Shown here: positions 24,749-32,214 of the stretch, in pieces | How positions within the stretch are numbered: position 1 is the first letter of the stretch | How the letters are laid out: each line of letters opens with the position of its first letter | Origin: an uncultured Aquimonas sp. | Lineage (GTDB): Bacteria > Pseudomonadota > Gammaproteobacteria > Xanthomonadales > Xanthomonadaceae | Reading direction: 5' to 3' | DNA: 64,000 nt | Assembly: GCF_937888285.1 (NCBI RefSeq) | Contig: NZ_CALART010000020.1 | Coordinates: 28,039-92,038, forward strand | Program-made: the position numbers and the translations under genes | The notes under the pieces: model-generated | Told to the model about the DNA's origin: nothing | What the model saw: only the letters and a program-made list of their open reading frames with translations | Databases searched by the model: none

Positions 24749-26001
24749 GCGGGCAGGCGTCCGAGTTGGCGCAGGGCGGCGAAGGCTTCGCCGACGGTGT
24801 GGAAGGAGCCGAACACCAGCACGCGCATGTCCGGGCTGGCCTCGGCGAGTGCCGCGCGCAGGGCGGCGTCGACATCGATGTGCGGATGCAGGCGTGCATC
24901 GGGTGCCGCGGCCTTCATGCGTGCGGCCAGGGCCGCGGCGCTCTGGCTGCGCCCGGCGACTTCGAGCCCAGCGAGATGCCAGTGCGCGATCGCATGCCGC
25001 AACGGCGCCACCACGCCATCGATGTCCTTGTCGGCGAGTGCTGCGAACACCGCGACGGTCGGCTTCGGATGCGCGTCGAGCCATTGGGCCAGCTGCCGCG
25101 CGGCCTGCGGGTTGTGGCCGACGTCGAGCACGATCTCCGGCGCGCCCGCGATGCGCTGCAGGCGCGCGCGCGGCGCGGCGTTCGCAATCCCCGCTGCGAT
25201 CGCGGCCTCGGGCAGGCCGAGCAGGCGCAGCGCGCGCGTCGCCAGCGCGGCGTTGTCGAGCTGCGCAGGGGCGCTCAGCCGCGGATAGGGCAGCCGCAGC
25301 GCGCCCTGTGCATCGCGGTAGCTCAAGCTCTCTGCATTGGCTTCGACATCGAAATCGAGACCGCGACGCTCCAGCCGCGCGCCGATCTGCTGCGCGTGCT
25401 GGAGCACGCTGACCGGAGGCTCGCGCTCGCCGATCAATGCAGGTCGGCCGCTGCGGAACACGCCGGCCTTCTCGCGGCCGATGTGCTCGCGAGTCGGGCC
25501 GAGCCAGTCCATGTGGTCGAGATCGACCGTGGTCAGCAGGGCGATATCGGCATCGACCAGATTGACCGCATCGAGTCGCCCGCCCAGGCCCACTTCCAGC
25601 ACCGCGACATCCAGCGCCGCGCGGGTGAACAGCCACAGCGCCGCCAGCGTGCCGAACTCGAAGAAGGTCAACGGGATCACGGTTCGCGCGGCCTCGACCG
25701 CCTCGAAGGCGGCGATCAATGCGGCATCACTGACCTCGCGACCGTCGATGCGGATGCGCTCGTGGTAGCGCTCGATATGCGGCGAGGTGTAGGCGCCGCA
25801 GCGCAGGCCGGCGGCCAGGCAGGCCGCCTCCAGCATGGCGACCGTCGAGCCCTTGCCATTGGTGCCGGCGACGGTCAGCACGCGCGCGGCCGGTTGCAGC
25901 ACGCCCAGGGCTTCGGCGACCGGGCGCACGCGCTCCAGGCCCATCTCGATGTTCTTCGGGTGCAGGCGCAGCTGGTGGTCCAGCCAGGCGGTGACGTCCA
26001 T
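24745..26001 (-). CDS. folC: Folylpolyglutamate synthase / dihydrofolate synthase
   Basis: FolC adds glutamate to dihydropteroate and to folates, using ATP. The 418-residue Mur-ligase-family protein has the P-loop GTNGKGSTV (46-54), TSPHIERYHERI, the Mg-site stretch TTVDLDHMDWLG, and the C-terminal domain motifs VLDVGHNPQAA and VFAALADKD. It is the first gene of folC-corA. In many relatives accD lies before folC and a SPOR-domain gene after it; here corA follows instead. Confidence 0.94.
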   Translation of the reverse strand: MDVTAWLDHQLRLHPKNIEMGLERVRPVAEALGVLQPAARVLTVAGTNGKGSTVAMLEAACLAAGLRCGAYTSPHIERYHERIRIDGREVSDAALIAAFEAVEAARTVIPLTFFEFGTLAALWLFTRAALDVAVLEVGLGGRLDAVNLVDADIALLTTVDLDHMDWLGPTREHIGREKAGVFRSGRPALIGEREPPVSVLQHAQQIGARLERRGLDFDVEANAESLSYRDAQGALRLPYPRLSAPAQLDNAALATRALRLLGLPEAAIAAGIANAAPRARLQRIAGAPEIVLDVGHNPQAARQLAQWLDAHPKPTVAVFAALADKDIDGVVAPLRHAIAHWHLAGLEVAGRSQSAAALAARMKAAAPDARLHPHIDVDAALRAALAEASPDMRVLVFGSFHTVGEAFAALRQLGRLPA

Positions 26002-26122
26002 GCGGCAGCGTGTGGAAGGATTGGCTGAACGCGCAGCATAGCCGCCGACGGCGCCGCCACGCCGCGCTTCTATAATCCGCGACCTGCGCAGCCTGCCGCT
26101 GCCCCCACCCGAGGATGCCCCG

Positions 26123-27157
26123 ATGTCGATGATGATGAAGGCCCTGGTCAAGCGCGAAGCCGGCAAGGGCATCTGGATGGAGGAGGTGCCGATGCCGCAG
26201 ATCGGCCCCAACGAGGTCCTGGTCAAGCTGGAGAAGACCGCGATCTGCGGCACCGACCTGCACATCTACAAGTGGGACGAGTGGAGCCAGCGCACGATCA
26301 AGCCCGGCCTCGTGATCGGCCATGAGTTCGTCGGCCGTATCGCCGAGCTGGGCAGCGCGGTCACCGGCTACACGGTCGGCCAGCGCGTCTCCGCCGAGGG
26401 GCACATCGTCTGCGGCGTCTGCCGCAACTGCCGCGCCGGCCGCCAGCACCTGTGCCCGCACACCGTCGGCATCGGCGTGAACCGCCACGGCGCCTTCGCC
26501 GAGTACATCGCGGTACCGGCCAGCAACCTGTGGCCGATCCACGACCAGATCCCCAGCGAGCTGGCGGCCTTCTTCGACCCCTACGGCAACGCCGCGCACT
26601 GCGCGCTGGAGTTCGACGTGATCGGCGAGGACGTGCTGATCACCGGCGCCGGCCCGATCGGCATCATCGCCGCCGGCATCTGCAAGCACATCGGCGCGCG
26701 CAACGTGGTGGTGACCGACGTCAACGACTACCGCCTGAAGCTGGCCGCGGACATGGGTGCCACCCGCGTGGTCAACGTCGCCAAGACCTCGCTGAAGGAG
26801 GTCATGTCCGACCTGCACATGGAAGGCTTCGATGTCGGCCTTGAGATGAGCGGCAACGCCCACGCCTTCAATGACATGCTCGACTGCATGTACCACGGCG
26901 GCAAGATCGCTCTGCTGGGTATCCTTCCGAAAGGCGCGGGCATCGACTGGGACCGCATCATCTTCAAGGGCCTGACCGTGCAGGGCATCTACGGCCGCAA
27001 GATGTACGAGACCTGGTACAAGATGACGCAGATGGTGCTCACCGGCTTCCCGCTGCAGAAGGTGCTGACCCACCAGATCCACATCGACGACTTCCAGCGC
27101 GGCTTCGAGCTGATGGAAGCCGGCACCTGCGGCAAGGTGGTCTGCAGTTGGAGCTGA
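26123..27157 (+). CDS. tdh: L-threonine 3-dehydrogenase
   Basis: Tdh oxidises L-threonine with NAD+ to 2-amino-3-ketobutyrate. The 344-residue zinc alcohol-dehydrogenase-family protein has catalytic-zinc ligands Cys42 (AICGTDLH), His67 and Glu68 (GHEFVG), the structural-zinc cysteines 97, 100, 103 and 111, and the Rossmann motif GAGPIGIIAAG. A TATAAT box lies at 26071-26076. The usual partner kbl is not adjacent. The next gene overlaps its end by ten bases. Confidence 0.95.
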   Translation: MSMMMKALVKREAGKGIWMEEVPMPQIGPNEVLVKLEKTAICGTDLHIYKWDEWSQRTIKPGLVIGHEFVGRIAELGSAVTGYTVGQRVSAEGHIVCGVCRNCRAGRQHLCPHTVGIGVNRHGAFAEYIAVPASNLWPIHDQIPSELAAFFDPYGNAAHCALEFDVIGEDVLITGAGPIGIIAAGICKHIGARNVVVTDVNDYRLKLAADMGATRVVNVAKTSLKEVMSDLHMEGFDVGLEMSGNAHAFNDMLDCMYHGGKIALLGILPKGAGIDWDRIIFKGLTVQGIYGRKMYETWYKMTQMVLTGFPLQKVLTHQIHIDDFQRGFELMEAGTCGKVVCSWS

Positions 27158-28617
27158 TCCGCGGCGCCTTTCGCGGCGGCCTCGTGGCAGGCATGGCGCT
27201 GGCGTCCCTCGCGGTCGCCCGCGCCGACGACTTCGTCGATCCCTTCCTCGGCGCCGATGCCGACATCGAGCTCGCGGCACCGGCTGAGCCCTCGCCTGCG
27301 CGCGTCGAGGAAGAGACCGAAGCCGAGCCCGAGCTGGCCAGCGCCGAGCTGCTGCCACCGGCCCTGCTGGCCGGCCCGGATTACCGCGTCGAAGCGCGCG
27401 CGCAGCTGCACGGCTTCCAGGCGCACTTCGTTTTGCATACCGACTACGGCGAACTGACCGCCGAGAGCGTCGAGATCCTCGCGCTGCGCGTGCACGAGAT
27501 GGAAGCGCTCAAGGTGCTGCATGCCGAGTCGGTCACCGCCGCGCTGGCAAAGTCCGGCGCGGAAGCGGTGATGGCGCCACTGCGCGCGGTTGCCAATGTG
27601 ATCCAGCGACCGGGCGAAGCGATCACCGGCCTGCCCAAGGGAGTCTGGCGCTACTTCAGCGAGCGGGTGACGCGCATCGGCCAGCGCGCCAAGCGTCTGG
27701 GCGCGCGCGCCGACCAGCGGATCAGCCACGACGGCTCGCCCTTCGATGCCGCCGATGCGCCGATGGCGGCGAGCCGCCGCGCCCGCGAGAAACAGGACGA
27801 CAGCTGGTTCGGCGACGTCGGCGACGAGGTCGTGCGCCTGGCCAAGAGCGAGGCGGGCTACGGCCGCGCGCGCCGCGAGCTGGCAGCGCGACTCGGTATC
27901 GATCCCTTCACCGGCAACCCGCTGATCCGCGAGCGCCTCGACAAACTGGCCTGGGCAGCCACCGCCGGCAAGCTCGGCGTGGGCCAGGCCATGGGCCTGC
28001 TCGATCCGGTGACCAGCGAGGTGCTCGGCACCAGCAGCGAGGTCAACCGGCTGGTGCTGGAGCTGCCGCCGGAAGACCTGCGCCGCCGCAATGACGAGCG
28101 CCTGATGGGCCTCGGCGCCGACGAGGCGCTGCGCTACACCTTCCTGCAGTTCGGACGCTACTCGCCGACCCTGCAAACGGCGCTGGTCGAATGGCTGGAA
28201 CGGCTGCAGCCCAAGTCCGGCGTCGACGCCCTGCTGGAGATCGCGCTGATGGCGCAGAACGAAGTCGAGGCGCGCTTCATGGTCAATGCACTGGCGATGA
28301 TCCATGCGCATCTCGGCGATCGTGCCATCGGCGGGCACCTGGTCGGCGTGGGCGCCCTGCTCGCCTATGACAGTCCCGACGGCGAGCGGGTGTTTCCGCT
28401 GCCGGTGGATCTGCTGTCGTGGACGCCGGACACCGCGCGCTGGTTCGCCCAGCCCGGGCTCTGGGATCACCGCAACCGCAGCCTGCTGGTCGGCGGTGCG
28501 GCCAGCATGAAGGCCCAGCGCGCGCTCAGCCGCGATGGCTGGAACCTGTTCCTGCATCTGCGCTACGAGGGTGCGCCCGAGTACGCGCCTGGCTGGGGCA
28601 CGCTGCCGCCAGGCTGA
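27148..28617 (+). CDS. Secreted protein of unknown function, overlapping tdh
   Basis: I do not recognise this 489-residue protein. It starts at TTG (27148) inside tdh; later ATG codons would destroy the signal peptide, which runs to about residue 26 (ASLAVARA). An acidic Glu/Ala/Pro linker follows (about 35-75). A mostly helical region with many Ala, Arg and Glu then runs to about 400, including FGDVGDEVVRLAKSEAGYGRARRELA-like stretches (about 225-250). The C-terminal part (about 400-489) is richer in Trp and Gly. No catalytic motif or membrane segment stands out after the signal peptide. Its last 55 bases overlap the 3' end of the convergent sortase gene. Codon use matches its neighbours, so it is probably real. 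Confidence 0.7.
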   Translation: MELIRGAFRGGLVAGMALASLAVARADDFVDPFLGADADIELAAPAEPSPARVEEETEAEPELASAELLPPALLAGPDYRVEARAQLHGFQAHFVLHTDYGELTAESVEILALRVHEMEALKVLHAESVTAALAKSGAEAVMAPLRAVANVIQRPGEAITGLPKGVWRYFSERVTRIGQRAKRLGARADQRISHDGSPFDAADAPMAASRRAREKQDDSWFGDVGDEVVRLAKSEAGYGRARRELAARLGIDPFTGNPLIRERLDKLAWAATAGKLGVGQAMGLLDPVTSEVLGTSSEVNRLVLELPPEDLRRRNDERLMGLGADEALRYTFLQFGRYSPTLQTALVEWLERLQPKSGVDALLEIALMAQNEVEARFMVNALAMIHAHLGDRAIGGHLVGVGALLAYDSPDGERVFPLPVDLLSWTPDTARWFAQPGLWDHRNRSLLVGGAASMKAQRALSRDGWNLFLHLRYEGAPEYAPGWGTLPPG

Positions 28618-29237
28618 GCGAGGGCTTCCTGCTCCAGCGGCAGGAAGCGCAGCACCAGCCGCAGCGGCCCGCCGGCTTCCGCCGCATCAAAGGGCCAGCA
28701 GGTGACCAGCAGCAGTTGATCCTCGCCCGCCTCGGGCGCCAATGCGTGCTCGCGCACGTCGAGGATGTGGCGCTCCTGCAGGCGGTAGCGGCGCCTGCCC
28801 TGCACGCCCTCCAGTTCGAGCGTCGCCCCCGCGGCCAGGTTGCGCAGCCACGCGAAATGGGTGTCGCGATGGGCGCTGATCACCACGGTGCCCTGCCCGC
28901 CCGGCGCGGCGGAGGCCGGATTCCAGCCGGGCCCGAAGGCCAGCACGCGGCCGCTGTCGCCGGCCAACACCACCTGTTCCGCGCCGACATCCGCGCGGCG
29001 CAACAGCGCGACCGCGCGGGTATCGGCCCAGCCCCAGGGCGGCTGCGCTTCGCCCGTCGTGCGCGCCGCATGCCAGCTCCGCGCCAGCAGCCACTGCGCC
29101 AGCTCGGCCTTGGCGGGAATCCACAGGGCCTGCACCAGCAGCAGGCCGCTGGCCAACAGCAGGCTCGGCGCGAACAGGTGATGGCGGACGGCGCGAAGCG
29201 CTGTCTTCGCTGTCGGCGCAGCAATCGAACCGTGCAT
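28563..29237 (-). CDS. Class GN (proteobacterial) sortase
   Basis: This membrane-bound transpeptidase of 224 residues should process one dedicated partner. An N-terminal membrane segment (about 22-42) precedes the sortase barrel. The catalytic residues are His123 (SAHRDTHF), Cys180 (TCWPF) and an Arg near 193-197 (RLVLRFL). The class GN type, found in Gram-negative bacteria, occurs beside a VIT/VWA target protein, and that partner is encoded three bases upstream. The purpose of sorting in a Gram-negative envelope is unknown. Confidence 0.92.
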   Translation of the reverse strand: MHGSIAAPTAKTALRAVRHHLFAPSLLLASGLLLVQALWIPAKAELAQWLLARSWHAARTTGEAQPPWGWADTRAVALLRRADVGAEQVVLAGDSGRVLAFGPGWNPASAAPGGQGTVVISAHRDTHFAWLRNLAAGATLELEGVQGRRRYRLQERHILDVREHALAPEAGEDQLLLVTCWPFDAAEAGGPLRLVLRFLPLEQEALAQPGGSVPQPGAYSGAPS

Positions 29238-29240
29238 GTC

Positions 29241-31256
29241 TCAGCCCTGCGCCAGCAGTCGACGCTGGCCGGGCCTGCCTTCGCGCTGCCAGACCAGCAG
29301 CGCCAGGGCGATCGCGCCCAGCAGCAGGGCCAGCCGCAGACTGCGCTCGAAGCCGGTGGCGCCGGCGGCGAAGTCGACCGATCCCGCCGGCGCGGCGTTG
29401 GCGAACTGCAGCGAGGCGAGATCCGCGGCCTCGGGCCGGCGCGGCGTACGGTCGACGGCGACGAAACTGGTGTAGGGGCTGGCAAGACCATGCTCCAGCG
29501 CGAGAGTGAGCACGGCCGTGCGCACCTCGTCGGCGCTCGCGCCCTGGCGCAGACTGTCCTCCAGCTCGGCGATGCGGGCCGCCGCCCACAGCCGCGCCAC
29601 GCCCTCGGTCGAGGCCAGGCGGGGCTCACCCAGCTTCACCTCGGCGCGCCAGGACAGATCCGGCGCGGTGCCTTCGAGCGCAGCCTGCGCGCCGCCCTTC
29701 GGCAGCCGCAGCAGCACCTGCAGTGGCTCGCCGAGATACAGATCGGGCAGCTGCGCCGGATAGGCCTCGGCACCCTCGGGCCATGCCGCCTTCAGGTCGC
29801 GCAGGGCGGGCTGGCCGAGCTTGGCCAGCAGTTGGTCTGTGACGTCTGCGACGTCCTCGATGCGGCGGATCGTCACCTGCGCGCCGCGACCGACTTCAGC
29901 CATGCGCCGCAGGATGTGCGCGTTGGGCGCGCTGCCGATGCCGACCGCGAACAGCCGCGCCTCGCCGCGACCGTGCTCGATGTGGTTGAGCAGTTGCGCC
30001 TCGTTGCTGATCGCGCCGTCGGTGATCAGCACCACCTGGCGCAGGTGGCTGGGCGTGGCCGGCATGGCGAAGGCCTCGATCAGCGGCGCCAGCATCTCGG
30101 TGCCGCCGTCTGCGTTCAGGGCCTGAACGAAGCTGCGGGCGTGCGCGATATTGGCGGCACGGGCTTCGACCGGCTGCGGAAAAACGCTGTCGAAGCGGTG
30201 ATCGAAGCGGATCACGTTGAAGCGATCCGAGGCACGCAGCCCGGTCAGCGCGCGGTCCACCGCCGCCTTGGCCTGCTGCATCGAGGCGCCGTGCATCGAG
30301 CCGGAGTTGTCGACGACCAGGATCAGCTCGCGCGGCACCGGCGCCACCGGTCGGGTCGGCGGAATCAGGGTCAGGAAGGCATAGCGGGCATCGGCGCGGT
30401 CCTCGACGAACAGCGCCTGCTGGGGCTGCGCGCTGGGCTGCGGCGCCCAGCGCAGCTCGAAGTCGCGGTCGCTGTCGACCCGGGTATCGCCGAGTTCGAT
30501 GCGGTGACGCTCGCCCTCACGACGCACGGCGATGGCATGGCTGGGGCTGTCGATGCTGGCCAGCGGCAGGCCGGCATCGAGATCGACGCCGAGGCTGAAC
30601 GTCGGCGCTGCGGCCGAGCCCAACGCGATGCCCTGTGCGGGCACTTCGGCAGCCTGCGGGCGATCCAGCGCGGCGTCCGCCTCGCTGCGGCCGCCGTGGT
30701 AGGGCGGCACGAAGGTCAGTGGCAGGCCCAGGCTGAAGCGGCCGTCCTGCCAGCGCACCTTCTGCCAGTAGCCGATCTCGATCTCGACGGTCTCGCCGGG
30801 GCCGATATTGGCGACGCGGGTCTGGAACAGGTTCGGGCGCTCGCGCTCGACCAGACTGGCGGTGCGGCCTTCGCTGGCCGCGGCGGCATAGGTGGCCGCG
30901 GCCTGCTGTTTTTCCTGGACCTCACCCTCGATCAGGCGCTCGCCGACCTGCATGCGCAGGCGGCCGACCGCGGCGTCGTCCGGCAGCGGCAGGCGGTAGC
31001 GGCCCTCCATCCACTCGCCGCTGGCGTTGCTGAAGCGCTGGCGCACCCGCACTTCGGCCATCAGACCGCGTACGCGCAGGTCGACGTGGGTCTCCAGGGC
31101 GAAAGAGGACTGCCAGTCCTCAGCACCCTGCGCGCGCAGTGCCAGGCCATCGGCCGGGGCGAGGCCATCGGCCTGGGCGACGCTGCTGGCGAGCAGCAGG
31201 ACGACGCCGAAGGTGCGCGCGACGGCAACGAGGGGAGCGAAGCGTGGGGTCTGCAT
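29241..31256 (-). CDS. Sortase target protein with VIT and VWA domains
   Basis: This is the dedicated substrate of the adjacent sortase: 671 residues with a signal peptide ending VAQAD. A VIT domain spans about 45-165, and a von Willebrand A domain about 308-480 with an intact MIDAS (Asp316-x-Ser318-x-Ser320 in VVDNSGSM, and VLITDGAI). A C-terminal sorting signal near 630-671 has GATGFERS, a hydrophobic segment LALLLGAIALALLVW, and a basic tail. The canonical PxTG is reduced to ATG. VIT/VWA proteins resemble inter-alpha-trypsin-inhibitor heavy chains and usually mediate adhesion. It is coupled to the sortase by a three-base gap. Confidence 0.92.
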   Translation of the reverse strand: MQTPRFAPLVAVARTFGVVLLLASSVAQADGLAPADGLALRAQGAEDWQSSFALETHVDLRVRGLMAEVRVRQRFSNASGEWMEGRYRLPLPDDAAVGRLRMQVGERLIEGEVQEKQQAAATYAAAASEGRTASLVERERPNLFQTRVANIGPGETVEIEIGYWQKVRWQDGRFSLGLPLTFVPPYHGGRSEADAALDRPQAAEVPAQGIALGSAAAPTFSLGVDLDAGLPLASIDSPSHAIAVRREGERHRIELGDTRVDSDRDFELRWAPQPSAQPQQALFVEDRADARYAFLTLIPPTRPVAPVPRELILVVDNSGSMHGASMQQAKAAVDRALTGLRASDRFNVIRFDHRFDSVFPQPVEARAANIAHARSFVQALNADGGTEMLAPLIEAFAMPATPSHLRQVVLITDGAISNEAQLLNHIEHGRGEARLFAVGIGSAPNAHILRRMAEVGRGAQVTIRRIEDVADVTDQLLAKLGQPALRDLKAAWPEGAEAYPAQLPDLYLGEPLQVLLRLPKGGAQAALEGTAPDLSWRAEVKLGEPRLASTEGVARLWAAARIAELEDSLRQGASADEVRTAVLTLALEHGLASPYTSFVAVDRTPRRPEAADLASLQFANAAPAGSVDFAAGATGFERSLRLALLLGAIALALLVWQREGRPGQRRLLAQG

Positions 31257-31361
31257 GACGGCCTCCTTGGGTGGGCCGTTCCATTGCAGGACACCGCGAC
31301 GTCAACGCGCGGCCACCGAAGGCGCGCGCGCTGACCGCTTGGGGCGAAACGCGGGCAGCGC

Positions 31362-32135
31362 TTACTTCAGCAGGAAAGCCGCCGCGACCGCAGCGGCCAC
31401 CACCAAGGTGACCGCCACGAAGATCAGGCCGGTGCGACCGCCGCCCGTGCTCTCCACCGGTGCCGGAGCAGTGGCCTTCTGGATCTCCTGTCCAGGCACC
31501 ACCAGCATGAAGCGGATCGCATCCAGCCGGAGTTCGTCGCCGTTCTTCAGCAGACCGGTCTGCACGCGCTGGCCGTTGATGAAGGTGCCGTTGGAGGAGC
31601 CGAGATCCTCGACCAGCACGCCGTCGGTGGTGGGTTTGACCTGGGCATGGCGCCGGGAGATTTCCTCGCTGGGGATCGAGATGTCGCACTCGTGGTGGCG
31701 ACCGATCACCTGGGCCGACGCGACTGCGTAGGTCTTGCCAAAGGCCGCACCGGAAACACCACGCAGCAGGTACTTGGGCAGCGCCGCGCGGACGCGAGTG
31801 GCGCCGGAATCGTCCACCTGGGCGGGTCGCGGCGCGGGCGCCGAGGACACACGTTCGACCGCAACCAGACGCGCCTGCACCGGGCCCAAGGCCAGCGAAT
31901 CGCCCGGGCGCAGGAGCTGCCCTGCTTCGATGGGCTGACCGTTGATGCTGAGGCCTTTGGCGCCCTCGGCGGCGACCAGGCTGACGCGCTCGCCGTCCAG
32001 CTCCAGCGCGCACAGCTCGGGCGGCATGCCGGCGACGTCGAGCCGCACGAAGGCATCCGGCGCGGCGCCGATGCGATTGCTGCCGGGGCTGAGCAGGACG
32101 GCACCGTGTTCACCGTTGGGGAATATGAGCTTCAT
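31362..32135 (-). CDS. Membrane-anchored protein with two FHA domains
   Basis: The 257-residue product has two forkhead-associated folds and a C-terminal membrane helix (about 234-256). The first fold (1-95) lacks the phosphate-binding Arg/Ser pattern except for NRIGAAPDA, so it is probably degenerate. The second (about 120-215) is canonical, with VIGRHHECD, EEISRRHAQV and DLGSSNGTFING binding phosphothreonine. FHA domains read kinase signals. The next gene upstream encodes a kinase-like protein, and the sortase target is downstream, suggesting one signalling and surface cluster (inference). Confidence 0.87.
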   Translation of the reverse strand: MKLIFPNGEHGAVLLSPGSNRIGAAPDAFVRLDVAGMPPELCALELDGERVSLVAAEGAKGLSINGQPIEAGQLLRPGDSLALGPVQARLVAVERVSSAPAPRPAQVDDSGATRVRAALPKYLLRGVSGAAFGKTYAVASAQVIGRHHECDISIPSEEISRRHAQVKPTTDGVLVEDLGSSNGTFINGQRVQTGLLKNGDELRLDAIRFMLVVPGQEIQKATAPAPVESTGGGRTGLIFVAVTLVVAAAVAAAFLLK

Positions 32136-32214
32136 CGCGACTCTCGCAGAAGGACCGGCAGGCGGTTGCCTGTGCCGGGATGCAGCGGGTCCGGGACAGG
32201 CCGGGACCCTTGGA

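Noticed and set aside
23783..25636. Single long frame that would fuse a folC-region peptide to CorA
   Set aside because: The upstream part is out of frame with FolC and nonsense; CorA starts at 24748 with a normal N-terminus and FolC ends at 24745.
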